A DNA stretch of 10,950 bases from Rhodoluna limnophila (GTDB lineage Bacteria; Actinomycetota; Actinomycetes; Actinomycetales; Microbacteriaceae). The position numbers and the translations under genes are program-made. Numbering within the stretch: the first letter of the stretch is position 1; each line of letters opens with the position of its first letter. The notes below the pieces were generated by a model, which worked only from the letters and a program-made list of their open reading frames with translations, searched no databases and had not been told where the DNA came from. The stretch spans positions 1 to 10,950 of the forward strand of contig CALPUC020000014.1 of the NCBI GenBank assembly GCA_943326655.2. The letters run 5' to 3'. Below are positions 1-6,640 of the stretch, one piece after another.

Positions 1-192
1 CGCATCCTTCACCGCTTTCTTCAAATCCCGAACCAAAGCATCATCTGCCTTCGGATGGTTGAAGAATGGAATGAAATCCGCGTGCGGGGTTAGCTGCAGG
101 TACTCGTAGCCAAGGTCGGCAGCGACCTTCGGAAATTCGAGCAGGCCGTGGGTGCTGTGGAAAGGGGTTGGATCCAGTGCGATCTTGACCAT
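1..192 (-). CDS. iolH: IolH-like sugar phosphate isomerase/epimerase (N-terminal part, truncated by window edge)
   Basis: The minus strand from ATG at 192-190 reads open to position 1, giving 64 residues that begin MVKIALDPTPFHSTHGLLEF and continue through LQLTPHADFIPFFNHPKADD. This N-terminus is typical of the TIM-barrel sugar phosphate isomerase/epimerase family (xylose isomerase-like fold). It looks most like the protein called IolH in Corynebacterium inositol clusters, which also follows the IolG gene. The start is supported by an AGGAAG ribosome binding site five bases before the ATG. The gene follows the IolG-like dehydrogenase by 14 bp, so it is the third gene of the iolE unit. The exact reaction of IolH is not established to my knowledge; epimerisation or isomerisation of an inosose or keto sugar is a family-level guess. 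The catalytic C-terminal part is outside the window. Confidence 0.8.
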   Translation of the reverse strand, partial: MVKIALDPTPFHSTHGLLEFPKVAADLGYEYLQLTPHADFIPFFNHPKADDALVRDLKKAVKDA

Positions 193-206
193 GAGTGCTT
201 CCTAAT

Positions 207-1217
207 CTAGGCGTAAAACGAAGGTTTGGATTTGTAACTAACTTCGACTTTGTTTCCAGATTGAAGGGCTGCTACGCCGGCCTCTACGGCGGCAGCGGCT
301 AAGTATCCGTCCCACGCGCTTGGGCCGTCGATTACTCCAAGTTTAGTGGCATTTACCCATCGCTGAATCTGAGTATCGTAGGCTGCTGCAAAGCGAGTTT
401 TGAAAGACATGTGTTCTTCGGTGGCGATCTGACCGTCGAAGAAAGTGTTCATTCCCGCTGTGCGGCCAATCTCGGCAATCCCCTTCTGGAACACGGCTTC
501 GGTCTTAACCTGGTAACCAAACTGAACCGAGACATTCATCTCTACTGTCGCCAGCACACCGTCCTCAGTTTCTAGCAGCGCCAGAATCGGTTCGTTTAAC
601 TTTTCAGGGGAAAGCTTGTTCCGCTTCATATGCTTTACTTCGATCGACTTGATTGGTGAGTCGGTCAAGAAGCGAACGACATCAATCTCGTGAACAACCG
701 AGTCAAATATCAGCATGTCGTTGTGATAGGTGTCTGGCACGGCTGGGTTGCGGTGTGCACAGTGCAACCCAAGGAGTTCGCCCTGTTTGCCAGAAGTAAT
801 TAGCTCCCGTAGATTGATGTAACCCTCGTCGAACCGACGCATGAAGCCGACCTGAATTAGTTGCTTACCCTTTTCAACTTCAAGCTCGACAATCTTGTAA
901 GAAGAGTTGGCGTCTGTAGTCAGTGGCTTCTCACAAAGAATCGGAAGACCCGCTTCGATGGCTGGAACAAGTACCGGTTCGTGAAACTGCCCTGGCGTTG
1001 CAATCAGCACAGCCTCCATGGCATTTGCCGCAATCGCGTCTTCGATGCTCGCAAACCACTTAGCGCCTGGTGCGTTTTCGAGAGCCGCCTTGGCACGGCC
1101 TTCGTCTGGCTCAACCACTGCTGAAACCTCAGCACCCACGATTCGTTTCTGAATTCGTATGATGTGGTCGGCACCCATCAGCCCGGCGCCAACAACTGCA
1201 ATTTTTAACTCTGACAT
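207..1217 (-). CDS. iolG: Gfo/Idh/MocA-family inositol 2-dehydrogenase (IolG-like)
   Basis: Predicted NAD-dependent oxidation of myo-inositol (or scyllo-inositol) to the 2-keto inosose, the first step of the pathway, in the cytoplasm (EC 1.1.1.18 for myo-inositol). The 336 residues are normal length. The Rossmann motif VGAGLMG is at about residues 8-14. The acidic VVEPD stretch at 34-38 after strand two favours NAD over NADP. The family motif CEKPLT carries Lys97, and FDSVVHEID carries Asp172 and His176. These are the same positions I recall for the catalytic Lys, Asp and His of Bacillus subtilis IolG. The gene lies 13 bp after iolE and 14 bp before the IolH-like gene. Its ribosome binding site (AGAAAG, about nine bases from the ATG) is weak. 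The family is broad, so a scyllo-inositol or other polyol dehydrogenase cannot be excluded; the context favours IolG. Confidence 0.86.
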   Translation of the reverse strand: MSELKIAVVGAGLMGADHIIRIQKRIVGAEVSAVVEPDEGRAKAALENAPGAKWFASIEDAIAANAMEAVLIATPGQFHEPVLVPAIEAGLPILCEKPLTTDANSSYKIVELEVEKGKQLIQVGFMRRFDEGYINLRELITSGKQGELLGLHCAHRNPAVPDTYHNDMLIFDSVVHEIDVVRFLTDSPIKSIEVKHMKRNKLSPEKLNEPILALLETEDGVLATVEMNVSVQFGYQVKTEAVFQKGIAEIGRTAGMNTFFDGQIATEEHMSFKTRFAAAYDTQIQRWVNATKLGVIDGPSAWDGYLAAAAVEAGVAALQSGNKVEVSYKSKPSFYA

Positions 1218-1230
1218 TTATTCGTACTTT

Positions 1231-2142
1231 CTAGATGAATCGTGCCGCGTGAGTGCACGAGGCAATGTGGTCTCGGGTACGCTTGGCAATTGGGCCGGGA
1301 AAATCAACGTCGCAGCCGTACATGTCTTGCTCTACGATGGCGAACATGTCGGCGTCAATCTTGGCTGCAAGCTCAAGGATCGGGGCGAATTCAGGAACCC
1401 CAACACCACCTGGCTCGGTCATCACACCTTTGGCAACCGCCTCAACGAATGGCAGGTCGTTTTTTAGGGTTTCAGCCAGGATGTCGGGGTGAACCTGCTT
1501 TAAGTGGAGATAACCAATACGATCGGGATACTGCTCTATCAACTTCACATTGTCGCCCAAGTAGTAGGCAAAGTGTCCTGTGTCGAGGCAAAGGTTGGTG
1601 AATTCCTTTGAAGTCTCGGCAAGAAAACGCTCAACTTCTTGGTAGGTTCCAATGTGGCTGTCGGCGTGAGAGTGGAATTGCTGTTTGATTCCGTACTCTT
1701 CCCAAAGTGCCTTACCCAAACGGTCATGACCGGCAGCGAGTTTCTTCCACTGGTCATCACTCAAGGTGCGAGGTTCAAGAACCGCCGCTGTGGCGTCTGA
1801 GCGCCACAGGTCAGGAATTACTACTAGATGTTGGGCGCCGAGCTTTGAAACCAATCCTGCGACGTCTAGGGCTTGATCCCAGGCTCTCTTCCACTGGTCG
1901 TCACCCTTGTGAAAGCCGGTGAATACGGTGCCCGCAGAGAGCTTCAGTTCGTGCTCGGCCAGAACATCGGCCAACCGATTTGGGTCGGTAGGTAGGTAAC
2001 CGAAAGGACCCAGTTCAATCCAGTGATAGCCAGATTCTTGAACTTCATCAAGAAATCGCTCCCAAGGAACTTGGTTTGGGTCGCTTGGGAACCAAACTCC
2101 CCATGAATCGGGGGCGGTTCCTACGCGAATCTGGTCTGACAT
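1231..2142 (-). CDS. iolE: Inosose dehydratase IolE
   Basis: Predicted to dehydrate 2-keto-myo-inositol to 3D-(3,5/4)-trihydroxycyclohexane-1,2-dione (EC 4.2.1.44), the second pathway step. The 303-residue protein is a TIM barrel of the xylose isomerase-like family. It opens with the characteristic VGTAPDSWGVWFP, then WIELGPFGY (about 41-49), HSHADSHIGTY (157-167) with candidate metal-binding histidines, LDTGHFAYY (186-194), YLHLKQ (211-216) and EQDMYG (271-276). I place the start at the ATG 2142-2140, giving MSDQIRVG. A TTG codon immediately upstream (2145-2143) is in frame, but GGAAG lies seven bases from the ATG, an ideal distance. It is the first gene of a separate unit: iolD upstream ends in a terminator, and the gap holds candidate operators. 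iolE order and family are as in Corynebacterium iol clusters. Confidence 0.93.
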   Translation of the reverse strand: MSDQIRVGTAPDSWGVWFPSDPNQVPWERFLDEVQESGYHWIELGPFGYLPTDPNRLADVLAEHELKLSAGTVFTGFHKGDDQWKRAWDQALDVAGLVSKLGAQHLVVIPDLWRSDATAAVLEPRTLSDDQWKKLAAGHDRLGKALWEEYGIKQQFHSHADSHIGTYQEVERFLAETSKEFTNLCLDTGHFAYYLGDNVKLIEQYPDRIGYLHLKQVHPDILAETLKNDLPFVEAVAKGVMTEPGGVGVPEFAPILELAAKIDADMFAIVEQDMYGCDVDFPGPIAKRTRDHIASCTHAARFI

Positions 2143-2158
2143 CAAACTTCTTCCTGAA

Positions 2159-2168
2159 TGTTAATACA
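2159..2168 (-). promoter_or_regulatory. Candidate IolR-like operator TGTATTAACA upstream of iolE
   Basis: The minus strand reads TGTATTAACA, with TGT/ACA ends around a four-base centre. It lies 16 bases before the iolE ATG. The same 10-mer occurs on the plus strand at 9531-9540, and a one-base variant lies upstream of iolC at 8485-8494. It matches nine of ten positions of the C. glutamicum IolR site as I recall it (KGWCHTRACA). It may instead be an AT-rich promoter element (TATTAA as -10). Confidence 0.5.
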
Positions 2169-2191
2169 AATGCTCTATGTCGAACTTACTC

Positions 2192-2199
2192 GCACGTGC
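2192..2199. promoter_or_regulatory. Palindrome GCACGTGC, promoter-proximal copy
   Basis: A perfect 8-bp palindrome with a central CG, 50 bases upstream of the iolE ATG. An identical 8-mer lies 52 bp further upstream at 2244-2251, so both would face the same side of the helix. Operators of LacI-family repressors are commonly even palindromes with central CG, which makes such a regulator a reasonable guess. No regulator gene is visible in the window. Confidence 0.45.
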
Positions 2200-2206
2200 T
2201 AGTTGC

Positions 2207-2223
2207 ATCGAAATCCATTCGAT
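2207..2223. repeat. Inverted repeat ATCGAA-N5-TTCGAT between the two GCACGTGC sites
   Basis: Two perfect 6-bp arms (2207-2212 and 2218-2223) flank a 5-bp spacer. It sits between the two GCACGTGC palindromes, close to their midpoint. It has no T-run, so it is not a terminator, and may be another protein-binding site. Confidence 0.4.
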
Positions 2224-2241
2224 AACGAAATGATAAAGATT

Positions 2242-2253
2242 TGGCACGTGCCA
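2242..2253. promoter_or_regulatory. 12-bp palindrome TGGCACGTGCCA, distal copy
   Basis: A perfect 12-bp palindrome containing GCACGTGC, located between the iolD terminator and iolE. The core is identical to that at 2192-2199. The position upstream of iolE and the symmetry with a central CG suggest an operator, perhaps of the LacI family. The pair spacing of 52 bp (about five turns) would permit cooperative binding or a small loop. Confidence 0.5.
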
Positions 2254-2266
2254 GTAATTGGTATGC

Positions 2267-2296
2267 AAAAACGGGAACACCCGAAAGTGTCCCCGT
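2267..2296 (-). terminator. Intrinsic terminator after iolD
   Basis: On the minus strand, arms ACGGGGACAC and GTGTTCCCGT pair over 10 bp with one G-U wobble around the six-base loop TTTCGG, and are followed by a run of five T. It begins 14 bases after the iolD stop codon. The G-U pair exists only in the minus-strand RNA (the plus strand would have an A-C mismatch), so it is built for iolD-direction transcription. It divides the locus into two transcription units. Confidence 0.85.
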
Positions 2297-2310
2297 CTAA
2301 CTTCGACAGA

Positions 2311-4233
2311 TTAGTTCTTCTCTGACGCACCCCTACCGAGCAGTGGTTTCTGGAGCTTGCGCGCCTCGGCGTAGGTTTGGTATGCCTTCTGAGTGCTTTC
2401 AACGGTTGAGATCGGCGAAACAGGAACATCCCACCAACCTTCGCCATCTGGGGCGTAAATGGTCGGGTTGTTGTTGATGTGAATCAAAACTGGCCCTCCC
2501 TGGTGTGCCTTCGCATCGGCCATGGCAACCTTTAAATCGGAAATCGAACTTGGTCCAGGATTCACACGAATAACTTTCACACCGTAGCTCTCGGCGTTCG
2601 CTGCCAAGTCGACCGGCAAGAACTCCCCTGCCTCGTGGGTGTTGGTTTTGGCGTCGCGGTATCGGTACTTCGTGCCGTAGCGCTGTGAACCAACGTCTTC
2701 CGAAAGATGCCCAATCGACGCATATCCGTGGTTCTGGATCAAAACGGTGATGAACTTGATTCGCTCGGCGACCGCCGTGATTAGTTCGGTGTGCATCATT
2801 AGGTACGAACCGTCACCAACCATGACGATTGAGTCACCCTTGGTCTTGGCTCGGGCAACACCCAGACCAGCGGCAATTTCATAACCCATGCAAGAGAACG
2901 CGTATTCAACGTGATAGCCGAGCTCCGACTTCACGCGCCACAGTTTGTGGAGATCACCGGGTAGCGACCCAGCGGCACAGATTACGGTGTCGAACTCGTC
3001 GGAAACCTCGTTCACAGCTCCGATGATTTCTGGCTGACCCGGTAATTCGCGTTTCTGGTCGATAAATGAATCGTCCACGGCGTCATTCCAAATCAGCTTC
3101 TGGTTGCCATACTCTTCACGGTAGTCGTCGGCCACCTGATAGCCCGCAAGCGCATCGATAAGTTCTACAATCGCTTCCCTGGCATCGGCAACAACCGGCA
3201 GACTCGAGCCGTGCTTGAATGCGTCGAAGGAAGCGATGTTGATGTTGATGAACTTCACGTTAGGGTTCTGGAAAACCGTGCGTGAAGAAGTGGTGAAGTC
3301 GGAATAGCGCGTCCCTATGCCAATAACAACATCGGCATCATAAGCCGTGCGGTTGGCAGCGGTAGTTCCAGTGGCGCCAACAGCGCCGAGATTTTGGGCA
3401 TGATTCCAAACTAAGGAACCGACACCTGCTTGAGACATCCCGACCGGGATGCCGGTGGCTTCAACCAGATCTTCTAGCTGTGAACTGGCGTCTGAGTAAA
3501 TGACTCCACCACCGGCAACAATCATGGGTGTCTTGGCCGACTTTATTACCTTTGCAACCTGATTGATTAGACCCGCATCAGGGCGAGGACGTCGAATCAC
3601 CCATTCACGCTCGGCTAGGAATTCTTCGGGAACATCGATGATTTCCGCCTGGACATCTTCGGGAAGTGAAATGGTTACCGCACCAGTTTCCACAGGATCG
3701 GTGAGAACTCGCAGGGCACCAAGGAGAGCAGAGTAAAGCTGTTCGGGTCGCTGCACGCGATCGAAAAAGCGGCTGAGCGGTTTGAATGCGTCGTTGACGG
3801 TCATGCTCGCATCGTTTGGTAACTCGAGCTGCTGAAGCACTGGGTCAGCGACGCGGTTTGCAAAGGTGTCTGAAGGAAGCAGCAACACTGGGAGTCGGTT
3901 TGTGGTCGCAACAGCAGCTGCAGTTAGCAGATTCGCTGCACCTGGACCAACTGAGGCGGCGCAGGCGTAGGTTGAACGACGTCGAGTCATGCGAGAGTAA
4001 GCAATCGACTCGTGGCCCATAGCTTGCTCGTTACGCGCTTGATGAAACGGCATTGCCGTTGGATCGGTTTCGGCTTTTTGAAGAAGTGCTTGAGCAATGC
4101 CGGCAACGTTTCCGTGACCGAAGATGCCGTACATTCCAGCGATCGTTCTCACTCGAACGTCGCCGTCGACGGTGTACTGGTTCGCTAAGAACTCTACGAT
4201 GGCTTGGCTAACCGTCATTCTGCGAGTGGTCAT
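2311..4233 (-). CDS. iolD: 3D-(3,5/4)-trihydroxycyclohexane-1,2-dione acylhydrolase IolD
   Basis: Thiamine-diphosphate enzyme that hydrolytically opens the six-membered diketone ring to 5-deoxy-D-glucuronate (EC 3.7.1.22), the ring-cleaving step. The 640 residues show the three-domain layout of the acetolactate synthase-like family. The N-terminal pyrimidine-binding domain has FHQARNEQAMGHE, where Glu69 is the likely ThDP-activating glutamate, and SVGPGAANL at about 94-102. A central domain contains VAGGGV (239-244). The C-terminal domain has the ThDP motif GDGSYLMMHTE (473-483), with Asn501 completing the metal site. The C-terminus includes GEGWWDVPVS, typical of IolD. A strong AGGAG lies six bases before the ATG and follows directly on the iolB stop (11-bp gap), so translation is probably coupled. 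It is the last gene of the iolC operon and is followed by a clear intrinsic terminator. Confidence 0.95.
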   Translation of the reverse strand: MTTRRMTVSQAIVEFLANQYTVDGDVRVRTIAGMYGIFGHGNVAGIAQALLQKAETDPTAMPFHQARNEQAMGHESIAYSRMTRRRSTYACAASVGPGAANLLTAAAVATTNRLPVLLLPSDTFANRVADPVLQQLELPNDASMTVNDAFKPLSRFFDRVQRPEQLYSALLGALRVLTDPVETGAVTISLPEDVQAEIIDVPEEFLAEREWVIRRPRPDAGLINQVAKVIKSAKTPMIVAGGGVIYSDASSQLEDLVEATGIPVGMSQAGVGSLVWNHAQNLGAVGATGTTAANRTAYDADVVIGIGTRYSDFTTSSRTVFQNPNVKFININIASFDAFKHGSSLPVVADAREAIVELIDALAGYQVADDYREEYGNQKLIWNDAVDDSFIDQKRELPGQPEIIGAVNEVSDEFDTVICAAGSLPGDLHKLWRVKSELGYHVEYAFSCMGYEIAAGLGVARAKTKGDSIVMVGDGSYLMMHTELITAVAERIKFITVLIQNHGYASIGHLSEDVGSQRYGTKYRYRDAKTNTHEAGEFLPVDLAANAESYGVKVIRVNPGPSSISDLKVAMADAKAHQGGPVLIHINNNPTIYAPDGEGWWDVPVSPISTVESTQKAYQTYAEARKLQKPLLGRGASEKN

Positions 4234-4244
4234 TTTCTTCTCCT

Positions 4245-5129
4245 CTAGCCTTGGTAAGGAAGTCTTGGGTCTGGGTCTTGGTGGTGCCAGGTGTCTCTGA
4301 TCCAGGCGTGATTTGGGTCGTCGGTGATGTTCCAGCTACGATCCGGATCTGGGCCAGCCATAATGTTGAAAAAGTAGAGGTCGGCTCCTGGGGCTGCCGA
4401 TACCGGGCCATGCCAGCCGTATGGAACTAGGCCAACGTCGCCCGAGCGAACCTCTTCGAGCACATCGATTTGGCGCTCGTCCGAGGCATAAACGCGAAGT
4501 AGGCCGTATGGGTCGTTGTTTACGGTTTCTGAACCTCTGGTTTGCGCGGCTTCGAAGTAGTAAATCTCTTCGAGATTCGATTCCACGCCTTCAACGTAAG
4601 AGTCGTGCTTGTGCGGAGGGATGCCCGACCAGTTGCCACTCGGCACAATTACCTCAACCACGATGAAGCGGTCGGCATCAAGACTCTCCGGAACTCCGAA
4701 GTTGTGAACCTGGCGAGATTCGCGACCAGCCCCGCGAACAAACACCGGCACTTCGTCCTTGTTGATCAGCCGAACCGGCTTGGCGTTCTTGGCAGGTGCT
4801 TCACCAACGGCTACTCGGCCATCTCCAGAAATCTTTACCGCCGTGTTGAGCGGTAAATAGAGAAGGTCGGTGGTGCCGTGAAAAACCGACTCGCGACCGC
4901 CGAGGGAAACCTTGACCCACTCTCCCCCATCAACCTGATAGTCGATGGTGAGACCTTTGCCTTCCAGTGAAAAGATGATTCGCTCGTTGGCGTTGGCCTC
5001 ACGCTCCAAAGTTTTACCCGAAACGGTACCGACTCGAAGGCCGGTGTGCTGCCAGCCGGGGAGAGAGTTGTCTACAACAACATCCCAACCAGACTTCGCA
5101 AGCGTTCCCTTTGGGTAAAACCAGGTCAT
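4245..5129 (-). CDS. iolB: 5-deoxy-glucuronate isomerase IolB
   Basis: Isomerises 5-deoxy-glucuronate, the product of IolD, to 2-deoxy-5-keto-D-gluconate (EC 5.3.1.30). The 294-residue protein is a bicupin of the KduI/IolB family. The C-terminal cupin carries SGIPPHKHDSY (about 168-178) with metal ligands His173 and His175, EEIYYF (187-192) with Glu188 as a likely third ligand, and VPYGWHGPVSAAPG with His240 as the likely fourth. FNIMAGP (254-260) is typical of IolB. The gene starts 10 bp after the iolA stop. I see no good ribosome binding site before its ATG, so it probably depends on ribosomes arriving from iolA. Its position between iolA and iolD is as in Corynebacterium. Confidence 0.95.
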   Translation of the reverse strand: MTWFYPKGTLAKSGWDVVVDNSLPGWQHTGLRVGTVSGKTLEREANANERIIFSLEGKGLTIDYQVDGGEWVKVSLGGRESVFHGTTDLLYLPLNTAVKISGDGRVAVGEAPAKNAKPVRLINKDEVPVFVRGAGRESRQVHNFGVPESLDADRFIVVEVIVPSGNWSGIPPHKHDSYVEGVESNLEEIYYFEAAQTRGSETVNNDPYGLLRVYASDERQIDVLEEVRSGDVGLVPYGWHGPVSAAPGADLYFFNIMAGPDPDRSWNITDDPNHAWIRDTWHHQDPDPRLPYQG

Positions 5130-5139
5130 GGTGTCAATG

Positions 5140-6630
5140 CTAGTTCTGTGGGAAGCCTAGGTTGATACCGCCGTGGCTCGGGTCTAACCAGCGGCTGGTT
5201 ATTGCCTTGCCGCGGGTGAAGAAGTGAACTCCCTCAACGCCGTGCGCCTTGGTGTCGCCGAATGCCGAGTTCTTCCAACCGCCGAACGAGTAGTAGGCAA
5301 CTGGAACCGGGATTGGAACGTTGATACCAATCATTCCAACTTCGATTTCGTTCTGGAAACGGCGAGCCGCTCCTCCGTCGTTTGTGAAGATTGCGGTTCC
5401 ATTACCGAAAGCACCTTCGTTGATTAGTTTCACGCCTTCGTCGTAAGACTTCACGCGAACAATCGAAAGCACTGGGCCGAAGATTTCTTCGGTGTAAACC
5501 TTCGAGGTGGTTGGAACTTGGTCGATGAGGGTTGGGCCGAGCCAGAATCCGTTGGCGTCGCCGTCCACGTTGATTCCACGCCCATCAACAACCACCTTGG
5601 CGCCGTCCTGGTTCGCAATCTCGATATATGAGGCAACCTTGTCGCGGTGCTCGCGGGTTACCAGTGGGCCCATGTCGCAGTTGCGACGCCCGTCGCCGGT
5701 GGTTAGCTTGTTCATGCGCTCCACGATCTTCTCGATAAGTGGGTCGGCAACTGGCTCAACGGCAACTACAACCGAGATTGCCATGCAGCGCTCACCGGCC
5801 GAACCGAAACCGGCGTTGATGGCCGAGTCGGCAACTAGGTCTAGGTCGGCGTCTGGGAGAACCAGCATGTGGTTCTTCGCTCCACCGAGAGCCTGCACGC
5901 GCTTGCCGTGCTTGGCGCCCTGCTCGTAAACGTATTTCGCGATTGGAGTGGAACCCACGAACGAGATTGCCGCTACATCAGGGCTCTCCAATAGGCCGTC
6001 AACCGATTCTTTGTCTCCCTGAAGAACGTTAAACACGCCATCAGGCAAGCCGGCTTCTTGCCAAAGCTTCGCCATCCAGATGGCCGCGCTCGGGTCTTTC
6101 TCGGAAGGCTTCAAGATCACGGTGTTGCCGGTTGCGATGGCAATCGGGAAGAACCACATCGGAACCATTGCTGGGAAGTTGAAGGGGCTAATCACGCCAA
6201 CCACGCCAAGCGCCTGGCGGGTTGAGTAAACGTCAACGCCGGTTGAGGCGTTCTCGGTATAGAAACCCTTCAGCAGGTGAGGCATGCCACACGCAAACTC
6301 AACCACTTCCTGGCCGCGGGAAATTTCTCCCAGGGCATCGGACAAAACCTTGCCGTGCTCGGAAGTGATGATCTCGGCTAGTTCGCCTTTTTTGGCGTTC
6401 AGCAGTTCGCGGAACTTGAAAAGTATTGGCTGTTTGCGAGCCTGCGACATGTCTCGCCAGGCTGGGAATGCGGCCTTGGCCGAAGCGATTGCTGCCTGAA
6501 TCTCAGACTCATTGGCTAGCGCCACTTCCTTGGTTACAACACCGAGTGCCGGGTCATAGACCGGCGACGTGCGTCCCGACTTACTTACAACCTCTTGGCC
6601 GTGAATCCAGTGATTTACTACCTGAGTCAT
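5140..6630 (-). CDS. iolA: Methylmalonate/malonate-semialdehyde dehydrogenase (CoA-acylating) IolA
   Basis: Converts malonate semialdehyde, the three-carbon product of the aldolase step, with CoA and NAD to acetyl-CoA and CO2 (EC 1.2.1.27/1.2.1.18). The 496 residues match the usual length. The aldehyde dehydrogenase fold is shown by ISPFNFPAMVPMW (147-159), LKPSEKDPSA (173-182), FVGSTPIAKYVYE (224-236) and AGERCMA, whose Cys282 is the catalytic thiol. In the segment GGAKNHMLVLPDAD the position that is glutamate in ordinary aldehyde dehydrogenases is Asn253, characteristic of the CoA-dependent semialdehyde dehydrogenases. The ribosome binding site AAGGAA sits six bases before the ATG and overlaps the TAA stop of the preceding aldolase gene (10-bp gap). 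The same enzyme family serves valine degradation, but the context assigns it to inositol. Confidence 0.94.
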   Translation of the reverse strand: MTQVVNHWIHGQEVVSKSGRTSPVYDPALGVVTKEVALANESEIQAAIASAKAAFPAWRDMSQARKQPILFKFRELLNAKKGELAEIITSEHGKVLSDALGEISRGQEVVEFACGMPHLLKGFYTENASTGVDVYSTRQALGVVGVISPFNFPAMVPMWFFPIAIATGNTVILKPSEKDPSAAIWMAKLWQEAGLPDGVFNVLQGDKESVDGLLESPDVAAISFVGSTPIAKYVYEQGAKHGKRVQALGGAKNHMLVLPDADLDLVADSAINAGFGSAGERCMAISVVVAVEPVADPLIEKIVERMNKLTTGDGRRNCDMGPLVTREHRDKVASYIEIANQDGAKVVVDGRGINVDGDANGFWLGPTLIDQVPTTSKVYTEEIFGPVLSIVRVKSYDEGVKLINEGAFGNGTAIFTNDGGAARRFQNEIEVGMIGINVPIPVPVAYYSFGGWKNSAFGDTKAHGVEGVHFFTRGKAITSRWLDPSHGGINLGFPQN

Positions 6631-6640
6631 GTTGAATTCC

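Larger units (their letters stand above)
2143..2310 (-). promoter_or_regulatory. iolD-iolE intergenic regulatory region
   Basis: This 168-bp non-coding stretch separates iolD from iolE. In transcription order it holds the iolD terminator, the palindrome TGGCACGTGCCA, the inverted repeat ATCGAA-N5-TTCGAT, a second GCACGTGC palindrome, the TGTATTAACA motif and the iolE ribosome binding site. It must hold the iolE promoter if the terminator is effective. The best -10 candidate I see is TATTAA, inside the TGTATTAACA motif, but there is no convincing -35 at the right distance. The promoter position is therefore uncertain, while the density of symmetric motifs is clear. Confidence 0.65.

Noticed and set aside
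1159..1601. Three overlapping plus-strand open frames of about 80-120 codons opposite iolG and iolE
   Set aside because: They lie antisense to genes with full family motifs, show no recognisable domain, and lack good ribosome binding sites. They are frame shadows.
2140..2145. TTG codon directly before the ATG as the iolE start
   Set aside because: It would add one residue only, and the ATG has the better ribosome-binding-site distance and the more usual start codon.
2199..2447. Minus-strand 82-codon frame spanning the iolD end and the terminator
   Set aside because: It runs out of frame through the iolD C-terminus and through the terminator hairpin and palindromes, and has no family resemblance.
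5507..5929. Plus-strand open frame of 140 codons opposite iolA
   Set aside because: It is antisense to the conserved catalytic part of iolA, and its composition (Ser, Pro, Arg rich) is typical of an opposite-strand shadow.
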